64,000 nucleotides of DNA from Solwaraspora sp. WMMA2056 (GCF_030345095.1 NZ_CP128360.1:6200001-6264000); one strand, 5' to 3'; counted from the first letter of the stretch, positions 39,251-48,272 are shown. Notes: a model not told the origin generated them from the letters alone. Numbers and translations: made by a program.

Positions 39251-41806
39251 CTACAACGTCACCAGGGTGCTCAGGCCCGGCTGGTCACCTTTCTCCGTGT
39301 CGAGCGACGCGACCCGGCCGGCGGCCCGCAGATCTTCCGCGACACCGCCGAGTGCGACCAGCATCGCCGGCTCGGCACGGACCAGGACCTTCGAGACGTC
39401 CGCCCGCATGGACAGCTTCGCTTCCGACTTGGCTTTGCGGATCGCGGCGATGACCTGGCTGGCGACGGTCAGCGCGGTGGCGTCGGCGCCGTCGACCGCC
39501 GTGCGCAGCTCGTCACCCGTCGGCCAGGCGGCCCGGTGCACCGTGCCGGTGCGCCACCAGGACCACACCTCCTCGGCGACGAAGGGCAGGAACGGCGCGA
39601 ACAGCCGCAGCAGCGTCGCCAGGGCGATGGTCAGCGCGGCGCGGGCGGACTCGGCCGGCGCGGAGCCGCGTTCGCCGTACCCCCGGCTCTTGGCCAGCTC
39701 CAGGTAGTCGTCGCAGAACCGCCAGAAGAACTGCTCGATCCGCTCCAGGGCGCGGGCGTAGTCGTAGCTTTCCAGCGCGGCGGTTGCGTCGTCGACCACG
39801 GTGGCCAGGTCCGCCAGCATCGCCCGGTCCAACGCCTCGGTCACCGTGGCCGACTCGACCGGAGCACCCAGGCCGAGCACGAACCGGCTGGCGTTGAGGA
39901 TCTTCATCGCGAGCCGGCGGCCGACCTTCATCTGCCCGGTGTCGAACGCGGTGTCGGTGCCGGGCCGGCCGTTGACCGCCCAGTAGCGGGCCGCGTCGGA
40001 TCCGTACTCCTCCAGCAGCGCCAGCGGAGTGACGACGTTGCCCTTGGATTTCGACATCTTCTTGCGGTCCGGATCCAGGACCCAACCGGAGATCGCGGCG
40101 TGCGACCACGGCAGGCTGTCATGCTCCAGATGCGACCGGACGACGCTGGAGAACAGCCAGGTCCGGATGATCTCGTGCGCCTGGGGGCGCAGATCCATCG
40201 GGAACACCCGCTGGAACAGGTCGTCGTCGGTGCCCCACTTGCCGGCGATCTGCGGGGTCAGCGAGGACGTCGCCCAGGTGTCCATCACGTCCGGGTCACC
40301 GACGAAGCCGCCCGGGGTTCCCCGCTGCCCGGCCTGGTAGCCCGGCGGGGCGTCCACGCTCGGGTCCACCGGCAGCGTCGCCTCGTCGGGCAGGATCGGC
40401 TGGTCGTGGAGCGGCTCGCCCTGCTCGTCGAGTGGGTACCACACCGGGATCGGCACGCCGAAGAACCGCTGCCGGCTGACCAGCCAGTCCCCGGTCAGGC
40501 CGCCGACCCAGCTGTCGTAGCGGGCCCGCATGTACTCCGGCTGCCAGGCCAGCTCCCGGCCCCGGGCCAACAGCGCCTCCCGCAGGTCGGTGTCGCGGCC
40601 CCCGTTGCGCAGGTACCACTGCCGGGTTGTGACGATCTCCAGCGGCTTGTCGCCGCGCTCGTAGAACTTGACCGGATGGGTGATCTTCTCCGGCTCGCCG
40701 ACCAGGTCCCCGCAGGCGCGCAGCAGCTCCACCACCCGTTCCCGGGCGGTGTGCATGGTGGCCCCGACCAGCTCGGCGTAGGTCGCACGTCCCTGCGGGT
40801 CGTCCAGGCCGGGCGGCGGGTCGGCCAGGACGCGGCCGTCGCGGCCGACGACCGGCCGGGTGGCCAGCTGCAGCTCGCGCCACCACAGCACGTCGGTCAG
40901 GTCGCCGAACGTGCAGATCATGGCGATGCCGGTGCCCTTGTCGGGCGCCGCGAGCCGGTGCGCGGTGACCGGGACCTCGACCCCGAACAAGGGGGTACGG
41001 ACGGTGGTGCCGACCAGGTCGCGGTACCGCTCGTCGTCCGGATGCGCCACCAGCGCCACGCATGCCGGCAGCAGCTCCGGTCGGGTGGTCATGATGTGGA
41101 CCGGGCTGCCGTCCGGCCGGTGGAATGCCACCCGGTGCTGCGCGCCGGGCCGCTCCCGGTCCTCCAGTTCCGCCTGCGCGACGGCGGTCCGGTACGTGAC
41201 GTCCCACAGCGTCGGCGCCTCGGACAGGTACGCCTCACCGCGCGCCACGTTGCGCAGGAATGCCCGCTGCGACACCCGCCGGGCGTCGGCGTCGATGGTC
41301 TGATAGGTCAGCTGCCAGTCGACCGACAGCCCGAGCCGCCGCCACAGTTGCTCGAACACCTGCTCGTCGGCGACGGTCAGCCGTTCGCACAACTCGATGA
41401 AGTTGCGCCGGGACACACTGATCTCCGACTTCCCTGGCCGCTCCGGTGGGGTGAAGTCCGGGTCGTATGGCAGGGAGGGGTCGCAGCGCACCCCGAAGAA
41501 GTTCTGCACCCGACGCTCGGTGGGCAGGCCGTTGTCGTCCCAGCCCATCGGGTAGAACACCGCCTTGCCGCGCATCCGCTGATAGCGGGCGATGACGTCG
41601 GTGTGGGTGTACGAGAAGACGTGACCGACGTGCAGCGACCCGCTCACCGTGGGCGGCGGAGTGTCGATGGAGTACACCCCGGCCCGGTCGGCGGACCGGT
41701 CGAACCGGTATACGCCCTGCTGCTCCCAGCGACGCGCCCACTTGTCTTCCAGCCCGTTCAACGACGGTGCCGACGGCACGGCGAAGCCCGCAGAGGTGTC
41801 AGTCAT
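39251..41806 (-). CDS. valS: Valyl-tRNA synthetase, archaeal-type
   Basis: The 851-residue class I synthetase has the HIGH motif as HVGH (VSGSLHVGHVFSYTHTDVIA), the motif GWDDNGLPTERRVQNFFGVR, and the KMSKS loop DRKKMSKSKGNVVTP. The GWDDNGLPTER sequence replaces the GTDHAGIATQ of usual bacterial ValRS and is characteristic of the archaeal-type enzymes also found in some bacteria. The bacterial C-terminal coiled-coil arm is short or missing: the protein ends with AAGRVASLDTEKGDQPGLST. The CP1 editing domain lies around residues 190-350 (IMTTRPELLPACVALVAHPD). Many actinobacteria carry this form either as the only ValRS or beside a second one; which applies here cannot be seen. Confidence 0.92.
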   Translation of the reverse strand: MTDTSAGFAVPSAPSLNGLEDKWARRWEQQGVYRFDRSADRAGVYSIDTPPPTVSGSLHVGHVFSYTHTDVIARYQRMRGKAVFYPMGWDDNGLPTERRVQNFFGVRCDPSLPYDPDFTPPERPGKSEISVSRRNFIELCERLTVADEQVFEQLWRRLGLSVDWQLTYQTIDADARRVSQRAFLRNVARGEAYLSEAPTLWDVTYRTAVAQAELEDRERPGAQHRVAFHRPDGSPVHIMTTRPELLPACVALVAHPDDERYRDLVGTTVRTPLFGVEVPVTAHRLAAPDKGTGIAMICTFGDLTDVLWWRELQLATRPVVGRDGRVLADPPPGLDDPQGRATYAELVGATMHTARERVVELLRACGDLVGEPEKITHPVKFYERGDKPLEIVTTRQWYLRNGGRDTDLREALLARGRELAWQPEYMRARYDSWVGGLTGDWLVSRQRFFGVPIPVWYPLDEQGEPLHDQPILPDEATLPVDPSVDAPPGYQAGQRGTPGGFVGDPDVMDTWATSSLTPQIAGKWGTDDDLFQRVFPMDLRPQAHEIIRTWLFSSVVRSHLEHDSLPWSHAAISGWVLDPDRKKMSKSKGNVVTPLALLEEYGSDAARYWAVNGRPGTDTAFDTGQMKVGRRLAMKILNASRFVLGLGAPVESATVTEALDRAMLADLATVVDDATAALESYDYARALERIEQFFWRFCDDYLELAKSRGYGERGSAPAESARAALTIALATLLRLFAPFLPFVAEEVWSWWRTGTVHRAAWPTGDELRTAVDGADATALTVASQVIAAIRKAKSEAKLSMRADVSKVLVRAEPAMLVALGGVAEDLRAAGRVASLDTEKGDQPGLSTLVTL

Positions 41807-42111
41807 AGTCGCTCATGCTAAGGCCGGCCGCCGTACGCCCGGCAATGGATTTTCGTGCTCCCGGTCGATGACAGCGGCAGCACCTCGGTGACGTACGCGG
41901 CGACCTGGCGGGCGGGCAGTGGATTCAACTGCCTCCGGTTCGGCCAGGCAACGTCGATGGCTGCCGCCCGATGATCTTATCGATGATGGTCGAATAACTG
42001 TTGGTTCATGGACAGAAGTCTCGCCAGCGGGCAGAAGGCGATGAAGATTCACCTACGGGAATACGTTCGAGTGGAGATCACCGGACGCCCACCTCATCAT
42101 CGGGAGGTTCC
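41807..42111. other. Intergenic region between valS and protease genes
   Basis: No gene is seen with confidence. On the minus strand, a stretch at about 41818-41935 could read RQVAAYVTEVLPLSSTGSTK and a few residues more before a stop. This faintly resembles the C-terminal end of acyl-CoA/AMP ligases (LPLxSTGKI) and may be a decayed fragment. A small AT-rich patch at 41970-42010 could hold the promoter of the protease gene. Confidence 0.35.
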
Positions 42112-43089
42112 ATGGAGAACAAGGCGCGCCGGACGCTCGGCGTCCTCGTCGCGACGGCGGCGTTGACGCTGGCCGCCGCGGCGACACCCGCTGCGGCCAC
42201 ACCCACCGGCACTGTCGACCCGGTCACCCCGGTCTCCGACACGGGCGTAACCATCAACCCGGCGGTCCTCGCCGAGCGGATCGACGAGACGATGGTCCGG
42301 GCCACCGGTCCGGCGCTGCGACGCGGCGCCGACGGGACGGACCGGGCGCCTGCCGGTCAGGTCGAAGGCAAGACCGAGCCGGGCGAGATCGGCATCAGCA
42401 GCATCATCGGTACGGACAGCCGGTACCAGACGACCCCGGCGAACTGGTGGCCGGCGAGCTCCACGGTCCAGATCACCCGTACCTCCGGTGGGGTCACCCG
42501 GGGGCACTGCACCGGCTGGATGATCGGTGCCGACACGCTGATCACCGCTGGGCACTGCGTCTACCCCCGTAACGGCACCGCGTGGTACCCGCGTAACGAG
42601 TTCAGGGTCTGGCCGGGACGCGACGGCAGTTCCACGCCGTACGGCTCGTGCACCGTGGCCAGTCTGCACTCGGTCGGGGGGTGGGTGAACAGCTTCACCA
42701 ACGGCTACGACTACGGTGCGATGAAACTCAACTGCACGGTCGGCAACAGCACCGGAACCTTCGGTTTCATGTGGACCTCCGCCAGCCAGAATGGCACGTC
42801 GACCTACAACCGGGGCTACAGCGGGGACAAGACCTTCGGCACCCAGTGGGCCAGCTCCGACCAGATCCGGGCGACCCAGTCCACCGAGTTGTTCTACCTT
42901 CACGACACGGTCGGCGGTAACAGTGGCGGACCTGTCTACACATATTCCGTGACCGACTGTGGCCCCTGCGCGGTGGCGGTGCACGCGCACGGCCTCCACG
43001 GCAGCGGCGCGCCGAACAACAACCACAACAGCGGACCGCGGATCACCGAGTCCGTGTTCAACAACTTCGTCTACTGGCGTGACCTGTAG
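42112..43089 (+). CDS. Secreted V8-like (S1B) serine protease
   Basis: ATG at 42112 follows GGGAGG. The 325-residue protein has a signal peptide (MENKARRTLGVLVATAALTL to about ATPAAA), a propeptide of about 90 residues, and a chymotrypsin-fold domain. The catalytic His is in DTLITAGHCVYPRNG, the Asp in NGYDYGAMKLNC and the Ser in TVGGNSGGPVYTY, as in glutamyl endopeptidases of the V8 type. Cysteine pairs (GHCTGWM and GHCV; CTVASLH and NCTVG) suggest disulfides. It probably acts as an extracellular degradative protease made as a zymogen. It stands alone; the next gene starts 156 bp later on the same strand. Confidence 0.9.
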   Translation: MENKARRTLGVLVATAALTLAAAATPAAATPTGTVDPVTPVSDTGVTINPAVLAERIDETMVRATGPALRRGADGTDRAPAGQVEGKTEPGEIGISSIIGTDSRYQTTPANWWPASSTVQITRTSGGVTRGHCTGWMIGADTLITAGHCVYPRNGTAWYPRNEFRVWPGRDGSSTPYGSCTVASLHSVGGWVNSFTNGYDYGAMKLNCTVGNSTGTFGFMWTSASQNGTSTYNRGYSGDKTFGTQWASSDQIRATQSTELFYLHDTVGGNSGGPVYTYSVTDCGPCAVAVHAHGLHGSGAPNNNHNSGPRITESVFNNFVYWRDL

Positions 43090-43245
43090 GACGGAGCCGA
43101 CGGCCCTGTCCGGTGACCGCACGACCGGTCGCCGGACGGGGACCGGCACGACGGCGACGGGCAGCACCACACCCCGGTATCTTGATACTCTGTGTGATCG
43201 AACACTGACGTGATCCGAGGACTGGCCGTGAAACGAGGACTGGCC

Positions 43246-43695
43246 ATGAAGCCGGTACGACATGCGCTTCTGCCGGTGCTGTTCGTCGGCTTGCTGCTGG
43301 CGGGCTGCGCCACTGAATCATCGGGTTCGCCCGGACCGTCGGCGTCGACCGGCCCGGACACCCCTGTGTCCGACCCGCGACAGCCGGAGGCGCCCTCGGC
43401 GTCGCCGGGTTCGGCCGCCGGCCGCGGTACGGCGATCATCGAGGTACGAGATCCGGCCGGTGAGCCGCTCCCGGTGATCCCGGTGGAGGTCCGTACGGTC
43501 GACTGGCCGATGCCTGCGGAACTGGCCGAGGACATCGCCCGGATGACCGACGCGCGTGGTGAGTACACCTGGACCGATCTGCCACCGGGGGAGTACGAGT
43601 TCACCGTACGGGTTCCGGGCGAGGACGTCGTCGCAGCCCAGCGGGTGACGGTGGTGGCGGATGAGACCAGCCGGGTGCCGATCACCCTCGGCTGA
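43246..43695 (+). CDS. Lipoprotein with carboxypeptidase-regulatory-like domain
   Basis: ATG at 43246 is the likely start; GTG at 43228 and 43210 lie in frame, and a 12-bp sequence (CGAGGACTGGCC) is duplicated just before the GTG and ATG. The 149-residue product has a lipobox in LLLAGCATESS, a Ser/Pro-rich linker, and a prealbumin-like beta domain: GTAIIEVRDPAGEPLPVIPV, then DARGEYTWTDLPPGEYEFTV, typical of carboxypeptidase-regulatory or SpaA/CnaB-like folds. It is anchored outside the membrane. The function is unknown; such domains serve as spacers or adhesive modules. A 34-bp perfect palindrome 60 bp downstream may terminate transcription. Confidence 0.8.
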   Translation: MKPVRHALLPVLFVGLLLAGCATESSGSPGPSASTGPDTPVSDPRQPEAPSASPGSAAGRGTAIIEVRDPAGEPLPVIPVEVRTVDWPMPAELAEDIARMTDARGEYTWTDLPPGEYEFTVRVPGEDVVAAQRVTVVADETSRVPITLG

Positions 43696-43754
43696 TCAGC
43701 CTCCGGGCCCGGTGAACGGGGACGTCCGCCGAGAGCTGGAGCCGGACACCGAAC

Positions 43755-43788
43755 AGCCGCCACTTCCAGGTACCTGGAAGTGGCGGCT
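43755..43788. terminator. 34-bp perfect palindrome, probable terminator
   Basis: The two 17-base arms (AGCCGCCACTTCCAGGT and its exact reverse complement) meet with no spacer. The palindrome lies 60 bp past the lipoprotein stop and 2 bp before the IS3 left end at 43791. It would fold into a strong stem with a 4-base loop at its centre. A terminator is the simplest reading; cruciform or protein-binding roles are possible. Confidence 0.55.
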
Positions 43789-43853
43789 CTTGAGGTCCCC
43801 CCGGTTTCACGGAGCTTCTGATCGTGGTCTGATGGCCATGGGAGGAGGCATTC

Positions 43854-44165
43854 GTGCCAGCACCGAAGAAGTACCCCGATGAGCTGCGTGCTCGTGCTGT
43901 CCGGTTGTATCGGGAGTCGGATCCGAAGCCGGTGATCCGTCGGCTGGCTGACCAGCTCGGCGTGCATCACGAGGCGCTGCGCAACTGGATCCGTCAGGAC
44001 GAGGCCGACCAGGGTCAGCGCGGTGATCGGCCGACGACGGACATGGTTGAGGAGAACCGGCGGTTGCGGCGGGAGAACACCGAGTTGCGCAGGGCGAACG
44101 AGATCTTGAAGGCCGCGTCGGTGTATTTCGCCCAGGAGCTCGACCCGACCCGGCGTCGGTCATGA
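43854..44165 (+). CDS. IS3-family OrfA
   Basis: A 103-residue protein from GTG 43854 with a GGGAGGAGG site. HTH_Tnp_1 type: YPDELRARAVRLYRESDPKP, VIRRLADQLGVHHEALRNWI, then a leucine-zipper-like ENRRLRRENTELRRANEILK. It overlaps OrfB by ATGA, so OrfB here is likely made by re-initiation rather than by a slippery heptamer; no A6G run is seen near its end. OrfA should bind the terminal repeats. Confidence 0.9.
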   Translation: MPAPKKYPDELRARAVRLYRESDPKPVIRRLADQLGVHHEALRNWIRQDEADQGQRGDRPTTDMVEENRRLRRENTELRRANEILKAASVYFAQELDPTRRRS

Positions 44166-45088
44166 GGTTCGTTGACGAACATCGTGGCCGTTACGCGGTC
44201 GCGCTCCTGCTACGGGTCCTGAACATCACCGCGTCGACGTACTACGGCTGGCGCGACAAGACGGTCCGGCCGTGTGATCGGGCTGAGGTCGACCGGGCGT
44301 TGTTGTCCAACATCCACGAGATCTGGGTCGCGTCGGGGCACACCTATGGCGCGGACCGGGTGCATCGGCGGTTGGCGCGGGACGGTGTCCGGGTCGGCCG
44401 TAAGCGGGTGGAGCGGCTGATGGCCGGCCAGGGTTGGCAGGGGGCGTTCCTGCGACGTGGCTGGCGGGGCGGGTCCACGAAGCAGGACCCGCGGCACACT
44501 CCGGCACCGGACCTGGTCAACCGGGACTTCACCGCGTCGGCGCCGAACCGGTTGTGGGTTGCCGACGCGACCCGGATCCCGTGCGGTCAGGGTGTGTTCT
44601 GGCTGGCGGCGGTCCGGGACGCGTTCTCGAACCGGATCGTGGGGTGGAAGACCTCCGATCGGTGCGACACCGACCTGATCCTCGGCGCGTTGGAGTACGG
44701 GATCTGGTCGCGGGATGTGCGGGATCAGGAGTTGATCCACCACAGCGACAAGGGGTCGAACTATACGTCGTTCCGGTTCGGGCAACGGTTGGCGGACAAC
44801 GGGATTCTGCCGTCGATGGGTTCCACTGGGGATAGTTATGACAACGCTCTGATGGAGAACTTCTTCTCGACGTTGAAGACCGAGTTGGTGTACCGGACGT
44901 CGTGGCGGACCCGCGACGAGGCCGAGAACGCGATCTTCACCTACATCGACGGGTGGTACAACCCTCGTCGGATCCAGCGTGACCTCGGCTACCTCAGCCC
45001 GGACGAGTACGAGACCGCCTGGGCGTCGACACGAATCGATCAGCCAGACTCGAACGGAACCATCCCGGCGCCGACCGGCGTCAGGTAA
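44162..45088 (+). CDS. IS3-family transposase OrfB
   Basis: The 308-residue rve-type transposase has its DDE residues in NRLWVADATRIPCGQGVFWL (Asp), IHHSDKGSNYTSFRFGQRLA (Asp) and DNALMENFFSTLKTELVYRT (Glu), with the final YIDGWYNPRRIQRDLGYLSP motif of the family. No truncation is seen. It shares family but not close sequence with the OrfB pair at 22-26 kb, so the window holds two different IS3 groups. Confidence 0.92.
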   Translation: MRFVDEHRGRYAVALLLRVLNITASTYYGWRDKTVRPCDRAEVDRALLSNIHEIWVASGHTYGADRVHRRLARDGVRVGRKRVERLMAGQGWQGAFLRRGWRGGSTKQDPRHTPAPDLVNRDFTASAPNRLWVADATRIPCGQGVFWLAAVRDAFSNRIVGWKTSDRCDTDLILGALEYGIWSRDVRDQELIHHSDKGSNYTSFRFGQRLADNGILPSMGSTGDSYDNALMENFFSTLKTELVYRTSWRTRDEAENAIFTYIDGWYNPRRIQRDLGYLSPDEYETAWASTRIDQPDSNGTIPAPTGVR

Positions 45089-45118
45089 CCACCGCTCCAC
45101 GAAAGCGGGGGGACCTCA

Positions 45119-45938
45119 ATGTGACCGCCAAAGCCGCGTCAGCCAACGCCACAGTTTGGGTGGGATCGCCGAAGTAGTACGGCAGCATCGCCGCTTGGGC
45201 CCGCACGAGCACCCTGAAACGAGGCTCCCCGCTGTCGTCCGCCGCGTGGATTGCCGTGCCGTACCACCGCCGAGCCTCAGCCACATCTCCGAGCCGCATC
45301 AACGCATCAGCGCACATCGTCGCCAGCAACGCCGCCACCCCGGACAGCCGGGACTGGACCGCCGCCGGCTGCCGCCGCTGCGACAGCATCTGAACCTCGC
45401 GGCAGTCGGCAGCCAGAAACGACAGCATGACCTGGGGCGAAGCCGAGGGGTAGACCCTCATGTGCTCGCTGGCGGACTCTTCGATCAACTCTAGTTGTGG
45501 AGGAGCGACGCTCGACGCCGCCAGAGCCTCGTCCAATCCCAGACGAAGTCTCACCAGATCGCTGACCTCCACGCTGGTACCCACACCGGCCAGCGACCGG
45601 TCCGCTCCACCCTCCACAGCGACACGGCCAAGGTCAACAGGCACAACCGCGTCCTCGTCGCGGCCGAGCCCCATCGCCGGACGCGGAATGTTCAGACCGT
45701 CGGCTATCCGTTCCAACACCTCGTAGGCCGTGACCTGCCGGACGCCCTTGGCTATCTCCGCAGCGCGGTTGGACGAGACACCGACCAGAGCTGCGATCCT
45801 GCCGTATGACACGCCCCGCGCGTGGAGGAAGCGGAAGACAGCAGTGACATCGCGCCGCCGCAGAGACTCGCTGATCGGACGGCCGTTCCAAAATCCCGAG
45901 TTCCACCACTCAGGGTCCACCTGCACGGCCACGAGCAC
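45119..45938 (-). pseudogene. HTH regulator-like gene truncated by IS3
   Basis: The reading frame starts at GTG 45938 and runs into the IS3 end at 45118, where it picks up about 12 codons of IS sequence before a stop at 45081. The preserved 273 residues contain an HTH of the XRE/Cro type (RGVSYGRIAALVGVSSNRAA, then EIAKGVRQVTAYEVLERIAD). A long helical TPR-like part follows (LSGVAALLATMCADALMRLG, VAEARRWYGTAIHAADDSGE, RFRVLVRAQAAMLPYYFGDP). This is the layout of actinobacterial XRE regulators with tetratricopeptide-like sensors. The C-terminal repeats are lost. The DNA-binding part is intact, so a shortened protein might still bind DNA. Confidence 0.75.
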
Positions 45939-46110
45939 CCCCGATCAAACGACGGCCACTCGCCAGCACAGCGCATCCGCGCCGTCACATCAAGTCAAGG
46001 CAGCCAAGTCGACGGCATCCACCCCCAGTGTCGGCACATGCAGCAACTCCCGGAACACCCACGATGGGCCCTCACGATGTCGCCACCTGGGATCAAGCAA
46101 TCAGCCTGCC

Positions 46111-46533
46111 CTACATCGAGCGCAGGGCCTCCTTGTTGGAAGAGATGAACTCGGTCAGCCCTTCCGGCTTTAGATCTACCGCAGGCAGCTCGTCGATCCT
46201 CATCCGGTCCAACTGGTAGCCACCACGCGACGGCTCAGCGAACTCCTGCCCCGTGCGGGCGTCCTCGTTGAGCCGAAGTAGCCGGCAAGCGAAGAAGTGC
46301 TGGACGGAAACGCCCTCACCAGCGGGAGCGGTGAACAGGAACACCTGAGCGAACCGATCGACCTCGGCACCGAGTTCTTCCTGCAACTCCCGACGAAGCG
46401 CAGCCTCCAGGGAGACATCCGTCGGCTCCACGCCACCGCCCGGCGTCGTCCAGTACGGCGCCTGGCCTGGCTTGATCCGCTTGATCAGCACGAGGCGGTC
46501 AGCCATTTGATCTTCGAGCCTGACTGCTGGCAT
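46111..46533 (-). CDS. NUDIX hydrolase
   Basis: With ATG at 46533 the protein has 140 residues; ATG at 46506 is a possible alternative. The NUDIX box is complete: GGGVEPTDVSLEAALRRELQ followed by EELGAEV, with the E-x-x-E-E metal ligands. The N-terminal LVLIKRIKPGQAPYWTTPGG gives the usual substrate-side strand. NUDIX enzymes hydrolyse nucleoside diphosphates linked to another moiety; the substrate is not predictable. The same frame is open far upstream, but the tRNA-Lys gene and a terminator lie there, so longer starts were rejected. I saw nothing coding in the 172-bp gap to the truncated HTH gene. Confidence 0.88.
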   Translation of the reverse strand: MPAVRLEDQMADRLVLIKRIKPGQAPYWTTPGGGVEPTDVSLEAALRRELQEELGAEVDRFAQVFLFTAPAGEGVSVQHFFACRLLRLNEDARTGQEFAEPSRGGYQLDRMRIDELPAVDLKPEGLTEFISSNKEALRSM

Positions 46534-46608
46534 CACACCGTGTCCGCAACGGTCCAGCGGCTCCCGAGCGCCCGGCGAGCACCCAGCCGGCCGTACGGCG
46601 TACGGCAA

Positions 46609-46646
46609 AAGGCCCCGACCGGGCGGAAACCGCCGGTCGGGGCCTT
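46609..46646 (-). terminator. Strong hairpin terminator after tRNA-Lys
   Basis: An approximately 17-bp GC-rich stem (AAGGCCCCGACCGG arm, one bulged G, AAA loop) ends in TTTT on the minus strand. It lies 10 bp beyond the 3' end of the minus-strand tRNA-Lys gene, an ideal intrinsic terminator. Confidence 0.8.
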
Positions 46647-46655
46647 GTTGTCTGG

Positions 46656-46728
46656 TACGCCGCGTAGGACTTGAACCTACAACCCGCGGATTAAGAGTCC
46701 GCTGCTCTGCCAGTTGAGCTAGCGGCGC
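46656..46728 (-). tRNA. tRNA-Lys (CTT)
   Basis: The minus strand folds as a cloverleaf of 73 nt. The acceptor stem GCGCCGC pairs with GCGGCGT (one terminal G-T), the D-arm is GCTCAACTGGCAGAGC, the anticodon arm CGGACTCTTAATCCG has anticodon CTT, and the T-arm GTAGGTTCAAGTCCTAC is standard. Discriminator A; CCA is not encoded. A hairpin terminator follows. Confidence 0.95.
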
Positions 46729-46914
46729 TCGCTGACAACGTCGGCAACCGTAGCACGGCGGCCCGCCCGTCTTCCAACCGGTTGCCGGGTACGAGCCGAC
46801 TGTCCGGCCGACCTGCCCACGTGCACGGATCTGGCACCCTTCCGGATCAGGCACGAAGGGCGTAGCGGGTGATGCACGATGTCGGCAGGGACGGAACAAG
46901 GAACGGGGACTGGG

Positions 46915-48210
46915 ATGGACAGGGTCAGGAGGCGTTGGTCGGTCGCGGTGACACTGGCAGTCATCGCACCGGCCGCACTGGCAGGGTGCGGAGCGGACAA
47001 GGAGGCACCACGGTTCGTCAGCGGTCAGGTGGCGTCGGCGAGTCCGACTCCGCCGCCGGAGCCGTTCGAGTTCGCCATCTCGCCGGAGGCTGACGCGAAG
47101 GACCTGCCGATCAGTACGGAGATCGGCACCTCGGTCAGCGGCGGGGAGGTGACCTCGGTGACGCTCGTCGAGGACGGCGGCGGCGAGGTCAGCGGCAGCA
47201 TGCGCGACGACGGTACCTCCTGGGTGCCGGACAAGCCGTTGAAGAACAACAAGAAGTACACGGCGACGGTGGTCGCGACGAGCGCCTCCGGGGACGAGGA
47301 GACGAAGACCACCACGTTCAGCACGATGGGCAAGTCGGGGTCGCAGACCGGCACCGGGCTCTACCTGTTCGACGGGCGTACGTACGGGGTGGCGATGCCC
47401 GTGGTGGTGGAGTTCTTCCCGGGCGTTCCGGAGAAGGAGCGGGCCAACGTGCAGAAGCGGATGTTCGTCTCGACGGACCCGCCGCAGCCGGGCACCTGGT
47501 ACTGGGTGGCCAACGGCAGTCAGGCGTTCTACCGGGCACCGGACTACTGGCAGCCCGGCACCAGCCTGACCGCGCGGATCGCGCTCGCCGGGCATCCGAC
47601 GGGTGACGGCCGGTACGGCGACCAGGACCGTGGTGCCACCGCCACGATCGGCGACAAGGTGACGATGGAGGTGGACAACGCCACCAAGCAGCTGTCGATG
47701 TTCAAGGACGACAAGCTGGTCAAGCAGATGCCGGTGAGTCTCGGCAAGCCGAGTACGCCGTCGTCGAGTGGCACGATGGTGGTGATGGACAAGCAGGCGC
47801 AGACCGTCTTCGACACCTTCGCGGAGCTGGGCCCGGAGGAGGGCTACCGGACGGACATCTCGTTCGCGCAGCGGATCACCTGGGGTGGCGAGTTCATTCA
47901 CGCGGCGCCGTGGTCGGTCGGTGACCAGGGGGTACGTAACGTGTCGCACGGCTGCGTCAACCTGTCGATGGCGAACGCGGAGTGGCTGTTCAGTCAGACC
48001 AAGGTCGGCGATCCGATCACGGTCAAGGGGACCGAGCGCAAGCTGGCCGACGGCAACGGGTGGACGGCGTGGAACCTGACCTGGGAGGAGTTCGTCAAGG
48101 GCAGTGCGCTGCCGGTGCCGGCTGATCTCGCGCCGAAGCAGCGGTCCGGCTCGCCAGCGCCCTCAGGTGGGGGCACGCCGACCCCGGCACCCTCGGTGAC
48201 GTCCGGATGA
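46915..48210 (+). CDS. L,D-transpeptidase lipoprotein
   Basis: The probable start is ATG at 46915 (MDRVRRRWSVAVTLAVIAPA), giving 431 residues; an in-frame start at 46879 is less likely. A lipobox (ALAGC) is followed by two Ig-like domains (about residues 50-250: TYVVTATSASG-type strands, then RTYGVAMPVVVEFFPGVPEK and WYWVANGSQAFYRAPDYW). The YkuD catalytic domain follows, with the active-site motif VSHGCVNLSMANAEWLF (catalytic Cys, with His and Ser), and a C-terminal Pro/Ser-rich tail. The enzyme forms 3-3 cross-links in peptidoglycan, as in the actinobacterial Ldt family. A second, similar gene follows 212 bp later, indicating a tandem duplication. Confidence 0.92.
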   Translation: MDRVRRRWSVAVTLAVIAPAALAGCGADKEAPRFVSGQVASASPTPPPEPFEFAISPEADAKDLPISTEIGTSVSGGEVTSVTLVEDGGGEVSGSMRDDGTSWVPDKPLKNNKKYTATVVATSASGDEETKTTTFSTMGKSGSQTGTGLYLFDGRTYGVAMPVVVEFFPGVPEKERANVQKRMFVSTDPPQPGTWYWVANGSQAFYRAPDYWQPGTSLTARIALAGHPTGDGRYGDQDRGATATIGDKVTMEVDNATKQLSMFKDDKLVKQMPVSLGKPSTPSSSGTMVVMDKQAQTVFDTFAELGPEEGYRTDISFAQRITWGGEFIHAAPWSVGDQGVRNVSHGCVNLSMANAEWLFSQTKVGDPITVKGTERKLADGNGWTAWNLTWEEFVKGSALPVPADLAPKQRSGSPAPSGGGTPTPAPSVTSG

Positions 48211-48272
48211 CATCGGGGCGAGGTGTCGCAGTGAGGTATGACATCTGAACAAACGCAAACAACGGACTAATC

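Larger units (their letters stand above)
43791..45118 (+). mobile_element. IS3-family element (1328 bp), distinct from the pair at 22-26 kb
   Basis: Imperfect 25-bp inverted repeats (TGAGGTCCCCCCGGTTTCAC against TGAGGTCCCCCCGCTTTCGT, then GGAGC in both) bound an OrfA-OrfB pair. No target duplication is seen: the left flank ends GCTCT and the right flank begins ATGTG. The right end truncates the HTH gene at 45119. This fits an insertion followed by a flanking deletion or rearrangement. Confidence 0.9.

Noticed and set aside
41818-41935. Possible C-terminal scrap of an acyl-CoA/AMP ligase on the minus strand
   Set aside because: Only about 35 residues with a weak LPLSSTG match; too short to call a gene.
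43755-43788. 34-bp palindrome as an IS3 target hotspot or origin
   Set aside because: It is adjacent to the element, but the missing target duplication shows a rearranged junction; a terminator for the lipoprotein gene is simpler.
46111-47949. A 612-residue minus-strand frame as one gene ending in the NUDIX domain
   Set aside because: It runs through tRNA-Lys, a terminator and the L,D-transpeptidase gene; only the last ~140 residues look like real protein.
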